Notes: generated by a model not told the origin, from the sequence alone. A DNA stretch of 64,000 nucleotides from Janibacter limosus (GCF_004295485.1 NZ_CP036164.1:1736001-1800000); one strand, 5' to 3'; positions 42,633 through 50,345 are shown, numbered from the stretch's first letter. Program-made: numbers and translations.

Positions 42633-43859
42633 TCAAGCGGCGGTGAGCCAGGCGCGGTAGGCGTTGGCGAGGTCGTCGTCTCGTCTGGTGCCTCGTTCGA
42701 GGGTGGAGATGCGTGCGGGCCAGACGCCGAAGTGTTGGGCGGCGCTGGTCAAGGTGATGTTCTTGGCCTGTCTCATCGGTCGTAGGTCGTCGATGGCGGG
42801 CACGGTGATGGTCCGGGTGAGGTATTTGAAGATCTCGCGGGCGATGGCTCGCTTGAGGCGGCGCAGGATCTCCTTGCTGGAGCGGCCTTTGTCGCGTTGT
42901 CGCTGGACGTAGCCGCGGGTCTGGGCGTGGCTGACCATGCGCACCAGAGCGATGCGGTGTAGTGCGCTGTTGGCCGCGCGGTCTCCTCCTCGCGACAGCC
43001 GGTAGCGGTTGGTTTTGCCCGAGGACGCGGGTACGGGCGCAGTCCCACACAGCGCGGCGAACGACGCCTCGTGGCTGAGGCGTTCGGGGTTGCCCCCGGC
43101 GGTGATCAGCAGTTGTGCTGCGGTGTCCGGGCCGACGCCGTGGGCGCCGAGCAGGCCGGGGTTGAGCGTGCGGACGATGGCCGTGATGTCGGCTTCGAGG
43201 TCGCTGGCCTGCTCGTCCAAGAAGGCGTGGCGGGCGGCGAGGTCTTTCATCGCTCGCAGCACGGCGCCACCGACCAGGTCATCCCGGTTGGGGCGACAGC
43301 GAGCGAGTGTCTCGACCAGTCGAGCGTTGTTCAGGTCGCGGTACTTCTCCCGGATGCCGTCGGGGGCGGTGATCAGGAGTTGTTGGATCTGGTGGATCGT
43401 CGCGGTGCGGGCCTTGACGGCTGAGCGTCGCGCGGTGTGCAGGGCGCGCAGACCGAGGATCTTCTCGTCCTTGGGCGCCGAGGTCGATCGCCCCGACAGC
43501 ACGGCGCGGGCTGCGTGGTAGGCGTCGATGGGGTCGGACTTGCCTTGTTTGCGGCGCACGGTCTTGTCGGGTCGCAGGACTTCCCGCACGTCCATACCGG
43601 CCGCGGCGCAGGCCCGGGCGATGCCTGCCCCGTAGGAGCTGGTGCCCTCGATCCCGACACGCTCGATCACGCCATGGGCCTGAAGGAAGTCGGTCGCTGC
43701 GCGGTACCCGGCGAGCGTGGTGAGGAATTCTTCGTCGGCGACATCGCGCCCTACAACGGTCACCACGGCCACGTGGATGGTGTCGGCGTGGGTGTCGATG
43801 CCGCCGACGACCTCCTCCACGGCTTCGTGGTCTGGGTATGTCGGTGCTGCTGCTGTCAT
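42633..43859 (-). CDS. IS110-family transposase (DEDD plus Transposase_20) with C-terminal helix-turn-helix-like tail
   Basis: 408 residues from ATG 43859. The RuvC-like DEDD domain has GGIDTHADTIHVAVVTV, VGIEGTSSYGAGIARAC and KSDPIDAYHAARAVL. The C-terminal domain has GAHGVGPDTAAQLLITAGG, SFAALCGTAPVPASSGKTNR and YRLSRGGDRAANSAL, with the serine region used for recombination. After about residue 360 a tail, KNITLTSAAQHFGVWPARIS then TLERGTRRDDDL, resembles an XRE-type helix-turn-helix, which is not standard for the family. Confidence 0.92.
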   Translation of the reverse strand: MTAAAPTYPDHEAVEEVVGGIDTHADTIHVAVVTVVGRDVADEEFLTTLAGYRAATDFLQAHGVIERVGIEGTSSYGAGIARACAAAGMDVREVLRPDKTVRRKQGKSDPIDAYHAARAVLSGRSTSAPKDEKILGLRALHTARRSAVKARTATIHQIQQLLITAPDGIREKYRDLNNARLVETLARCRPNRDDLVGGAVLRAMKDLAARHAFLDEQASDLEADITAIVRTLNPGLLGAHGVGPDTAAQLLITAGGNPERLSHEASFAALCGTAPVPASSGKTNRYRLSRGGDRAANSALHRIALVRMVSHAQTRGYVQRQRDKGRSSKEILRRLKRAIAREIFKYLTRTITVPAIDDLRPMRQAKNITLTSAAQHFGVWPARISTLERGTRRDDDLANAYRAWLTAA

Positions 43860-44077
43860 GCTGGAAGCGCCCTTCTCGGCTGTCGTCGACTGGGTGACGT
43901 CGGCCGTGGGCGGTCAGACAGGACACTGGTGAGGAACTGCCAAGCTCTTATCAGGTCATGACCGCCCCGGCCGGCGGCGAGCCCGAGGGGCCGGACAGAT
44001 CAACTGGAAGGCAACCCAACAGGGCGCCAGTCGGAGGGTGAGTCACGACCCCTCGGACCCTGATTCCATCATCAGTG
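43860..44077 (-). ncRNA. Candidate bridge RNA region of the IS110-family element
   Basis: 218 bp between the transposase start and the element end, with no credible gene. In IS110-group elements this end is transcribed as a structured bridge RNA with two guide loops, one pairing with the target and one with the element. I could not identify the loops by eye. The target to be matched is the vapC sequence around CTACGCGCTG / TCGGTGGCGG. Assigned by position only. Confidence 0.45.
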
Positions 44078-44272
44078 TCGGTGGCGGCAGGTGAGCCCTT
44101 GCTTTTCGTCGGCGAGGACTTCACCCATACCGACATCGTTCCAGCGCTGGCCCGAGCGCACCGAGGTCCGACCGCCTCACCGCCCGAGGAAGTGGGCCGC
44201 GCTCCGCTCAGGGGTGAGGTCGAGCCGGCGCAGCAGCTGGGCGTTGAGCGCGACGACGACGGTCGACAGTGA
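44078..44272 (+). pseudogene. vapC: VapC toxin, 3' part
   Basis: SVAAGEPLLFVGEDFTHTDI then VPAL is the conserved VapC end with the last PIN acidic residues. The frame continues for some 40 residues to a TGA at 44270-44272, overlapping the convergent CopB 3' end, so the original stop may have been lost or the C-terminus may be long. Confidence 0.75.
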
Positions 44273-46270
44273 CATCAGGATCGCCCCGACGCTCATCGGC
44301 AGGACGAAGCCGATCGGCGCCAGGACACCCGCAGCCAGCGGGACGGAGATGAGGTTGTAGCCGCCCGCCCACCACAGGTTCTGCTTCATCTTGCGGTACG
44401 AGGCGCGGGAGAGCTCGATGACCGAGAGCACCGAGCGCGGGTCGGAGCTGGCGAGGATCACGCCGGCCGAGGCGATGGCCACGTCCGTGCCGGCGCCGAT
44501 CGCGATGCCGACGTCGGCCTGGGCAAGGGCAGGAGCGTCGTTGACGCCGTCTCCGACCATGGCGACCTTCCTCCCTTCGCCCTGCAGCTCGGCGACCTTG
44601 GCCGCCTTGTCCTGGGGGCGCACACCGGCGAAGACGCGGTCGATGCCCAGGTCCGCGGCGACCGTCTGCGCGACGGCCTGCGCGTCGCCGGTGATCATCA
44701 CGACCTGCGCGCCCGCAGCGTGCAGTGCGTCGACGGCATCGCGGGACTCGGGTCGGACCTCGTCGGCCAGACGCAGCGCGCCGATCACCTCACCGTCGGC
44801 CACCACGTGCAGGATGATCGCGCCCTCATCCCGCCAGGTCTCGACCGCCGGCAGCTCGGCGAGGTCGTACTGCTCGAGCAGGTAGGGACCACCGACCTCG
44901 GTGACCGTGCCTGCCACCGTGGCCCGTACACCCACCGCGGGCGAGGACGAGAAGTCCACTGCCGCAGGCACATCGAGACCACGTGAGGTCGCGGCACCGA
45001 CGATCGCGCGAGCCAGCGGGTGCTCGCTGTCGCCCTCGGCCGCAGCAGCCAGCAGGAGGACCTCGTCCTCGGAGTGGTCGCCCACGGGCTCGATGCCGGT
45101 GACCGTGGGCTCGCCCTTGGTCAGGGTGCCCGTCTTGTCGAAGAGCACGGTGTCGACGGTGCGCATGGACTCCAGGGCGAGGCGGTCCTTGACGAGCACC
45201 CCACCTCGAGCAGCGCGCTCGGTCGCGATGGAGACCACGAGCGGGATCGCCAGGCCCAGGGCGTGGGGACAGGCGATGACCAGCACCGTGATCGTGCGGA
45301 CGACGGCACTGTCCGGCAGACCCAGCAGGGACCAGACCACAGCCGTGATGGCGGCAGAGCCGAGGGCGAACCAGAAGAGCCAACCGGCAGCCGTGTCGGC
45401 GATGCGCTGGGCGCGCGAGGACGAGGCCTGGGCGTCGGTCACGAGCCGCTGGATCCCGGCGAGCGCAGTGTCGTCGCCCGTCGCGGTGATCTCCACGCGC
45501 AACCCGGAGTCGGTGGCGACGGTCCCGGCGACGACGGCATCCCCCTTCGTCCGGCGCACCGTCCTGGACTCGCCGGTGACCATCGACTCGTCCATGCTCG
45601 CCGAGCCGTCGACGACGGTGCCGTCCGCGGGGACCGCGGCACCCGGACGGACGATGACGACGTCACCGACCTGGAGGTCGGCCGGGGCGACGGTCACGAT
45701 CTCGTCACCCTCGACCCGCTCCGCCTCGTCGGGCAGGAGCGCGGCGAGGGAGTCCAGGGCAGAGGTGGTCTGGGCGAGCGAGCGCATCTCGATCCAGTGG
45801 CCGAGCAGCATGATGACGACCAGGAGCGCCAGCTCCCACCAGAAGCTCAGCTCGTGGTGGAGCACACCCAGGCTGGCACCCCAGGAGGCGACGAAGGCCA
45901 CCGTGATGCCCAGTGCGATGAGCAGCATCATCCCGGGCTTGCGCGTGCGGACCTCGGACACTGCGCCGGTGAGGAAGGGGCGACCACCCCAGACGTACAT
46001 CACCGTCCCGAGGACCGGCGACACCCACCGCGCCCACTCCCCCTGCGGCAGGTCGTAGCCGATGAGGTCGGCGAACATGTCGTTGAAGCCCACGACCGGG
46101 ATCGACAGCACGAGCATGATCCAGAAGAGGCGACGGAACTGGCCCACATGGTCACCGTGACCGCCGTGACCCGAGTGATCCCCGTGCCCCGCGTGATCCA
46201 CATGATCGGCGTGCGCATCGTGACTGGCGGGCTGGCCGTGGTCAGCGTGGTGATCGTGTAGGTCAGTCAT
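44177..46270 (-). CDS. copB: CopB-type P1B heavy-metal ATPase
   Basis: 697 residues from ATG 46270. The first 42 residues are His/Asp-rich. The transmembrane metal site is CPH (VIACPHALGLAIP), typical of CopB/P1B-3 pumps for copper, in contrast to the CPC of CopA. Catalytic motifs: phosphorylation DKTGTLTKGEP, nucleotide-site HP in SEHPLARAI, actuator VTGES and hinge GDGVNDAPAL. It exports copper (perhaps Cu(II) or silver). Its promoter region has a copper-box-like inverted repeat and is shared with the DUF6153 gene. Confidence 0.94.
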   Translation of the reverse strand: MTDLHDHHADHGQPASHDAHADHVDHAGHGDHSGHGGHGDHVGQFRRLFWIMLVLSIPVVGFNDMFADLIGYDLPQGEWARWVSPVLGTVMYVWGGRPFLTGAVSEVRTRKPGMMLLIALGITVAFVASWGASLGVLHHELSFWWELALLVVIMLLGHWIEMRSLAQTTSALDSLAALLPDEAERVEGDEIVTVAPADLQVGDVVIVRPGAAVPADGTVVDGSASMDESMVTGESRTVRRTKGDAVVAGTVATDSGLRVEITATGDDTALAGIQRLVTDAQASSSRAQRIADTAAGWLFWFALGSAAITAVVWSLLGLPDSAVVRTITVLVIACPHALGLAIPLVVSIATERAARGGVLVKDRLALESMRTVDTVLFDKTGTLTKGEPTVTGIEPVGDHSEDEVLLLAAAAEGDSEHPLARAIVGAATSRGLDVPAAVDFSSSPAVGVRATVAGTVTEVGGPYLLEQYDLAELPAVETWRDEGAIILHVVADGEVIGALRLADEVRPESRDAVDALHAAGAQVVMITGDAQAVAQTVAADLGIDRVFAGVRPQDKAAKVAELQGEGRKVAMVGDGVNDAPALAQADVGIAIGAGTDVAIASAGVILASSDPRSVLSVIELSRASYRKMKQNLWWAGGYNLISVPLAAGVLAPIGFVLPMSVGAILMSLSTVVVALNAQLLRRLDLTPERSAAHFLGR

Positions 46271-46282
46271 ACTCGGTGAACA

Positions 46283-46301
46283 TATACCTTAGGGGGGTAT
46301 A
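46283..46301. promoter_or_regulatory. CsoR/RicR-like copper box
   Basis: TATACC-TTAGGGG-GGTATA-type inverted repeat (arms 46283-46288 and 46296-46301) around a G-rich centre resembles operators of CsoR-family copper repressors (TACCC...GGGTA). It lies 13 bp from the copB start and 46 bp from the DUF6153 start, so it could control both. No csoR gene is in the window. Confidence 0.6.
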
Positions 46302-46346
46302 CTCCCAGTCGTGTTCCCCTGAACGGCGATGCTTAGGATGTGAGTC

Positions 46347-46799
46347 ATGACCGTGGATCTGGAAGCAGGCATGTCCCGGTCCTTCGGCGCTCCGCGAACG
46401 CTGTGGGGACTGGTCCTGCTGGGCCTGGCCACTGCGGTCATCGCCGGCATCCTGTCGATGCACGGGTTCTCGGCCGGGCACCACGCACCGGCACTCGCCT
46501 CGGTCGCAGCAGCCTCTGGCGCGGACTCCACAACTGCACACACCACAGCAGAGCACGCAGCCCTCGCAGCACCCACGGACGGGATCGCGACGTCCTGCAC
46601 GGCGGGTGACTGCGACGACTCCACGACGATGCTGTGCCTCTTCGTGCTGCTGACCCTGGCCCTCGTCCTGTCCGGGCGTCTCGGACGCTCCTGGCGCTGG
46701 CAACCCCCGTGGCAGGCCATGGCACCGCATCACCCACCCTGCGCGACGCCCACCGGACCGGACGTGTCCTTGATCAGGTTGTGCATCAGTCGGACGTGA
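46347..46799 (+). CDS. DUF6153-family membrane protein
   Basis: 150 residues from ATG 46347. Two hydrophobic helices (LWGLVLLGLATAVIAGILSM and TMLCLFVLLTLALVL) flank a His/Ala-rich middle with a CTAGDC cysteine pair. This matches the DUF6153 proteins I recall next to copper genes in actinomycetes. It may bind or sense copper at the membrane; this is inferred from context. Confidence 0.72.
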   Translation: MTVDLEAGMSRSFGAPRTLWGLVLLGLATAVIAGILSMHGFSAGHHAPALASVAAASGADSTTAHTTAEHAALAAPTDGIATSCTAGDCDDSTTMLCLFVLLTLALVLSGRLGRSWRWQPPWQAMAPHHPPCATPTGPDVSLIRLCISRT

Positions 46800-46890
46800 G
46801 CAGCCTCCCCGTCCGGCGACCCTCGAACGCGGAGATGACACCGGACGCGACCTGCCCGTCCCGCACCACACGACAAGGAATCGATCCAAC

Positions 46891-47535
46891 ATGCGCACTT
46901 TCCGCTTCATCACCACCGCAGCGACCGCCGCGGCGGCCGCCCTCATCGTCACCGGCTGCTCCGCGAGCGACGACTCTCGCGACACCGGCCCCTCCGCGAG
47001 CAGCCAGACGGCAGCCGACTTCAACCAGGCCGATGTCACCTATGCCCAGGGCATGACCATGCACCACCAGCAGGCCGTCGAGATGTCCGACCTCGTCCTC
47101 GACAAGAGCGGTGTCGACCCCGACGTCACGAAGCTGGCCAAGGAGATCAAGAAGGCTCAGGGCCCGGAGATCACCACGATGCAGGGTTGGCTCGAGGACT
47201 GGGGCCAGGGCTCCATGGATCACGAATCGATGGGCGGCATGGACGGCATGGACGGCACGGACGGCACGGACGGCACGGACGGCACGGACGGCACGGACGG
47301 CATGGACGGCATGGTCAGCGCCGAGGACATCACCGCGCTGAAGCAGGCCGATGGCCCGGCCGCCTCCACGCTCTTCCTCACCCAGATGATCGAGCACCAC
47401 GAGGGCGCGGTCGCGATGGCCCAGCAGCACCGCAAGGATGGCAAGAACCCCGAGGCCCTCAAGCTGTCCAGCACGGTCATCACGGACCAGAAGGCCGAGA
47501 TCACGAAGATGCGCACGATGCGCTCCGGGCTCTGA
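46891..47535 (+). CDS. DUF305 copper-associated lipoprotein
   Basis: 214 residues from ATG 46891. The lipobox ALIVTGC marks a lipoprotein. The two DUF305 halves carry the metal-binding-looking HH motifs: FNQADVTYAQGMTMHHQQAV and LFLTQMIEHHEGAVAMAQQH. Between them sits a repeat tract of Gly-Met-Asp and Gly-Thr-Asp triplets. Methionine and histidine richness together with the neighbouring CopB suggest periplasmic-side copper binding. Confidence 0.88.
   Translation: MRTFRFITTAATAAAAALIVTGCSASDDSRDTGPSASSQTAADFNQADVTYAQGMTMHHQQAVEMSDLVLDKSGVDPDVTKLAKEIKKAQGPEITTMQGWLEDWGQGSMDHESMGGMDGMDGTDGTDGTDGTDGTDGMDGMVSAEDITALKQADGPAASTLFLTQMIEHHEGAVAMAQQHRKDGKNPEALKLSSTVITDQKAEITKMRTMRSGL
47236..47316 (+). 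repeat. In-frame 9-bp tandem repeats in the DUF305 gene
   Basis: Nine consecutive nonamers of the form GGCAYGGAC: two GGCATGGAC, five identical GGCACGGAC, one GGCATGGAC and a final GGCATGGTC. They encode (GMD)2(GTD)5GMD-GMV. The five perfect copies suggest recent slippage expansion; each change would add or remove three residues without breaking the frame. Confidence 0.9.
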
Positions 47536-47550
47536 CCCGAACCTCGCCCC

Positions 47551-47581
47551 GGGCCCGGCCGGTCGATCGCCGGCCGGGCCC
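47551..47581 (+). terminator. Strong GC-rich terminator after DUF305 gene
   Basis: GGGCCCGGCCGG (47551-47562) and its exact complement (47570-47581) form a 12-bp stem with the loop TCGATCG, 16 bp after the stop codon. Confidence 0.8.
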
Positions 47582-47614
47582 TCCCTTCGTCGTCGCTCCC
47601 CCGAAAGGCCCACC

Positions 47615-48178
47615 ATGACCACCCACCACTCCCGCGCCCGGATCGGCCGCCGCGGGCTCCTCTCCTGACCGGCACTGGCGCGATGACTGCCCTGTCCGCC
47701 TGCGCGGACCCGGCCGGACCGAACGCCGAGCCCACCTCCCTACCTGCCGATGTAGCAGCCCACGGCGTCGACGCCGAGCAGCTGACGATGACCGTCTACA
47801 AGGACGCGTCGTGCGGCTGCTGCGGCGGGTGGGTCACCCACGCCGAGGAGCACGGCTTCACCATCACGACCGAGCACCCCGAGTCACTGGCGACGGTCTG
47901 GCAGGACCACGACGTCGCGCTGGACCTCCAGTCGTGCCACCTCGCGCGCAACCCCGACGGCCACCTCTTCGTCGGTCACGTCCCCGCCCGGCACGTCGTG
48001 GAGTACCTCGCGGACCCGCCGCAGGGAGGCCGCGGCCTCAGCGTGCCCGCCATGCCCCGTGGGGACGCCGGGGATGGAGCAGGGCGACCGGTTCGACCCC
48101 TACTCCGTCATGCTGATCACCCATGGGGAGCCGAGCGTCTTCGCGAAGGTGGCCAAGGCCTCCGATCAGAAGATCTGA
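47615..48178 (+). pseudogene. DUF411 metal-binding protein gene with two frameshifts
   Basis: ATG 47615 follows GAAAGG and starts MTTHHSRARIGRRGLL, a twin-arginine-like leader. A 2-bp excess in CTCCTCTCCTG (about 47658-47666) breaks the frame; without it, LLLTGTGAMTALSACADPA would follow. The main frame then shows the DUF411 core, VYKDASCGCCGGWVTHAEEH ... LQSCHLARNPDGHLFVGHVP. A fourth C in CCCC at 48055-48058 breaks it again; correcting this yields MPVGTPGMEQGDRFDPYSVM ... AKASDQKI to the TGA at 48176-48178. DUF411 proteins accompany copper-resistance genes. It is a pseudogene unless both indels are sequencing errors. Confidence 0.82.
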
Positions 48179-48207
48179 CCCGCAGCGCCCGCCGTCCCAT
48201 CCCCTTC

Positions 48208-48255
48208 GACGCCTTCGGCTTCCTCAGCTTCGGTCACTACGGAAACGGCAACGGG
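48208..48255 (+). pseudogene. N-terminal remnant of an LLM-class oxidoreductase
   Basis: The frame reads DAFGFLSFGHYGNGNG, nearly identical to QAFGFLSFGHYGHGSG at the start of the intact flavin oxidoreductase at 15167. No further homology follows. It appears to be a leftover of a second copy, now between the DUF411 and mazEF genes. Confidence 0.6.
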
Positions 48256-48367
48256 CGTGAGCATCGCCGCGGAGTGGCGACGCTGGGAGTCCTTGCGGAC
48301 GGCTCGGTGCGCGCGGCAGCATTGCGACTGCGTGTGCCCTGCTGGGTCGCTCCCGGGAATGACGTCT

Positions 48368-48385
48368 ATGCCACAATCGTGGCAT
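48368..48385. promoter_or_regulatory. Palindrome over the mazE start codon
   Basis: ATGCCAC-AATC-GTGGCAT is a perfect inverted repeat with 7-bp arms. Its last two bases are the first two of the antitoxin ATG (48384). An autoregulatory operator is the simple reading; translation control through a hairpin is also possible. Confidence 0.6.
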
Positions 48386-48620
48386 GACTAGAACACGACT
48401 CAGCACGACCGTCGACGCCGAGCTGCTCGCCAGTGCTCGCGGCGCCCTCCCCGGGCTCACGGACGCCAAGATGCTCGATGAGGCTCTGTCGGCCCTCGTC
48501 ACGCGTCACCGCGCTGCCGAGATCGAGGCCGGCTATGTCGCGTATGACGATCACCCACTTGATGAGCCGGATGCCTGGGGTGATCTCGCATCCTTCCGCG
48601 AAGCCGCTAGCCGATCATGA
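48384..48620 (+). CDS. mazE: MazE-like antitoxin
   Basis: 78 residues from ATG 48384. [20 protein letters not shown] has the ribbon-helix-helix look of antitoxins paired with MazF in actinomycetes; the C-terminus is acidic ([15 protein letters not shown]). Its stop overlaps the toxin start by four bases (ATGA). The exact antitoxin family is uncertain. Confidence 0.8.
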   Translation: MTRTRLSTTVDAELLASARGALPGLTDAKMLDEALSALVTRHRAAEIEAGYVAYDDHPLDEPDAWGDLASFREAASRS

Positions 48621-48946
48621 CGGCGCTACCCGCTCGGGGTGAGGTGTGGTGGTGCGAGATGGCCGGGATCGGGCGAAGACCCGTCGTCGTGCTCTCCCGC
48701 GACTCGGTCATCCCGCGTCTACGCCGATCCCTTGTGGCCCCGTGCACGACGACGATCCGCGCTCTGGCGAGCGAGGTCCACCTTGAGCCGGGCGAGGACC
48801 CCATCCCCCTGCGCTCGGCCGTCAACCTGGACTCGGTGGAGAGCGTCTCCGTCGCCGTCCTCATCGAACGGATCGGCCGCTTGTCGGATGCGCGCATGCG
48901 CGAAGTGTGTGCGGCTCTCGCGATCGCGGTCGACTGCTCGTCCTGA
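48617..48946 (+). CDS. mazF: MazF/PemK-family mRNA interferase toxin
   Basis: 109 residues from ATG 48617. Motifs [20 protein letters not shown] (with the catalytic arginine region), VAPCTTTIR and [20 protein letters not shown] are those of MazF toxins, which cut mRNA at short sites. The gene is complete. Confidence 0.9.
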   Translation: MTALPARGEVWWCEMAGIGRRPVVVLSRDSVIPRLRRSLVAPCTTTIRALASEVHLEPGEDPIPLRSAVNLDSVESVSVAVLIERIGRLSDARMREVCAALAIAVDCSS

Positions 48947-48973
48947 CTCAGCCGTGATCTGGGGTTTATGCAA

Positions 48974-49013
48974 TAATCTGCGTATGGACGCATATAAGCA
49001 GATATGCGGATTA
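48974..49013. promoter_or_regulatory. AT-rich nested inverted repeats over the arsR start
   Basis: TAATCTGCGTAT (48974-48985) is mirrored by ATATGCGGATTA (49002-49013) at 10 of 12 positions. Inside, TGCGT/ACGCA (48979-48992) and GCATAT/ATATGC (48990-49007) form further inverted repeats. The start codon at 48984 lies within the site. ArsR/SmtB proteins bind such 12-2-12-like repeats, so metal-dependent autorepression is inferred. The AT content differs sharply from the surroundings. Confidence 0.6.
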
Positions 49014-49355
49014 AATCCGGACAGTCAGTACGTGGAGCTTGCCGTCGAAGTGTTCGGACTCCTCGCCGACGCGACGAGGGTCCGGATCATCCTGGCCCTG
49101 CGCCGCGAGGATGAGCTGTCGGTCAACCGAATCGCTGAGGCCGTCGTCAAGTCGCCCGCTGCGGTCTCCCAGCATCTGGCGAAGCTGCGGATGGCCAGGA
49201 TCGTGTCGACCCGGCAGGAGGGCCAGCGGGTGTTCTACCGCCTGGAAAATGAGCACGCCTCGCAGCTGGTGTCCGACGCGATCTTCCAGGCCGAACACTC
49301 AGTCGCCGACGGGCACGCCCCGGCGCACCACCACGAGGCTCGAGACCGAGCATGA
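48984..49355 (+). CDS. ArsR/SmtB-family metalloregulator
   Basis: 123 residues from ATG 48984. Winged helix: FGLLADATRVRIILALRRED ... AEAVVKSPAAVSQHLAKLRM, then FYRLENEHASQLVSDAIFQA. The last helix (DAIFQAEH) and the C-terminal HAPAHHHE tail could bind Zn, Ni or Co. It overlaps the CDF transporter by four bases, a standard sensor-efflux pair. The coding sequence opens unusually AT-rich, hinting at acquisition from elsewhere. Confidence 0.9.
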   Translation: MDAYKQICGLNPDSQYVELAVEVFGLLADATRVRIILALRREDELSVNRIAEAVVKSPAAVSQHLAKLRMARIVSTRQEGQRVFYRLENEHASQLVSDAIFQAEHSVADGHAPAHHHEARDRA

Positions 49356-50314
49356 CCCAGCACAGCCACTCGCACCCGGCAGGGTTCAAGGGCTTCTTCT
49401 ACGAGATCTTCGTGCCGCACTCCCACGACGCTGCCGATTCGATCGACGACGCTATGGAGGCGCACTCCGAGGGCATCCGAGCGCTGAAGATCAGCCTCGT
49501 GCTCATGCTTGGCACGACCGTCGTGCAGGCGGTGATCGTCACGTTCTCCGGCTCTGTCGCGCTGCTCGCCGACACGATCCACAATCTCTCCGACGCGCTC
49601 ACCGCCGTACCCCTGTGGATCGCGTTCGTGCTGTCCCGCCGCGTGGCGACGCGGAAGTACACCTACGGGTTCAACAGGGCAGAGGATCTCGCTGGCCTGT
49701 TCATCGTGCTCATGATCGCCCTGTCCTCGATCGTGGCCGCGTACGAGGCGATCGACCGCATGATCAACCCGAGGCCGATGGACAACATCGGCTGGGTGAT
49801 CGCCGCAGGCGTCATCGGCTTCCTCGGCAACGAGGCCGTCGCCGTCTACCGCATCCGAGTGGGCAAGAAGATCGGCTCGGCGGCCCTTGTCGCCGATGGC
49901 GTCCATGCCCGCACCGACGGGTTCACCTCCCTGGCCGTGGTTGTCGGCGGCATCGGGGTCGTGCTCGGCTTCCCGCTTGCCGACCCGATCGTCGGGCTAC
50001 TCATCTCGGCCATGATCGCCGTACTGTTGATCGGCACCGTCCGCTCGGTCGGACGCCGCCTCATGGACGGGATCGAGCCCGAGCTGGTCGACCGCGCCGA
50101 GCATGCGCTGCAGCACCTGGCAGAGGTCGAGTCAGTTGAGAGCGTGCGGCTGCGCTGGGTCGGCCACCGCCTCCACGGCGACGCCCTCGTCCGCACCTCG
50201 GCGACAAGCCTGGCCGAGGCCGACCACCTGGCAGAGGATGCCGAGGCCGCGGTGAAGAAACGCATGCCGAATGTTGACGAAATGACCGTCCGGGTCATGG
50301 CGAATGTGAGATGA
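49352..50314 (+). CDS. Cation diffusion facilitator (CDF) metal efflux transporter
   Basis: 320 residues from ATG 49352. Six helices are predicted by eye. Metal site in TM2 is ADTIHNLSDALTAVP and in TM5 GVHARTDGFTSLAVV; an N-terminal HSHSH and PHSHD tract and the cytoplasmic domain (VESVRLRWVGHRLHGDALV) complete the family picture. It exports a divalent metal (Zn, Co or Ni) in exchange for protons under control of the upstream ArsR. Confidence 0.93.
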   Translation: MTQHSHSHPAGFKGFFYEIFVPHSHDAADSIDDAMEAHSEGIRALKISLVLMLGTTVVQAVIVTFSGSVALLADTIHNLSDALTAVPLWIAFVLSRRVATRKYTYGFNRAEDLAGLFIVLMIALSSIVAAYEAIDRMINPRPMDNIGWVIAAGVIGFLGNEAVAVYRIRVGKKIGSAALVADGVHARTDGFTSLAVVVGGIGVVLGFPLADPIVGLLISAMIAVLLIGTVRSVGRRLMDGIEPELVDRAEHALQHLAEVESVESVRLRWVGHRLHGDALVRTSATSLAEADHLAEDAEAAVKKRMPNVDEMTVRVMANVR

Positions 50315-50318
50315 CCAA

Positions 50319-50345
50319 GGCCTCGTGAACACTGCTCACGAGGCC
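50319..50345 (+). terminator. Terminator after the CDF gene
   Basis: GGCCTCGTGA (50319-50328) pairs with TCACGAGGCC (50336-50345) around a 7-base loop, 5 bp after the stop, followed by CTTCGTCATT. Confidence 0.75.

Larger units (their letters stand above)
42617..44077 (-). mobile_element. IS110-family insertion sequence inside vapC
   Basis: 1461 bp, boundaries set by rebuilding VapC. The dinucleotide TG occurs at both junctions (42615-42616 and 44076-44077), with no longer target duplication and no evident terminal inverted repeat, as in IS110 elements with a 2-bp core. The transposase occupies the minus strand, leaving only 16 bp after its stop but 218 bp before its start. That layout fits the IS110 subgroup whose bridge RNA is made from the transposase-upstream end. 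Confidence 0.85.

Noticed and set aside
43951..44136. Small minus-strand frame at the IS110 end
   Set aside because: It crosses the element boundary into vapC antisense and lies in the expected bridge-RNA region.
47236..47316. Possible CRISPR-like or satellite repeat
   Set aside because: Units are 9 bp, contiguous and in frame within the DUF305 gene; there are no spacers. The same reasoning applies to the 27-bp repeats at 60862.
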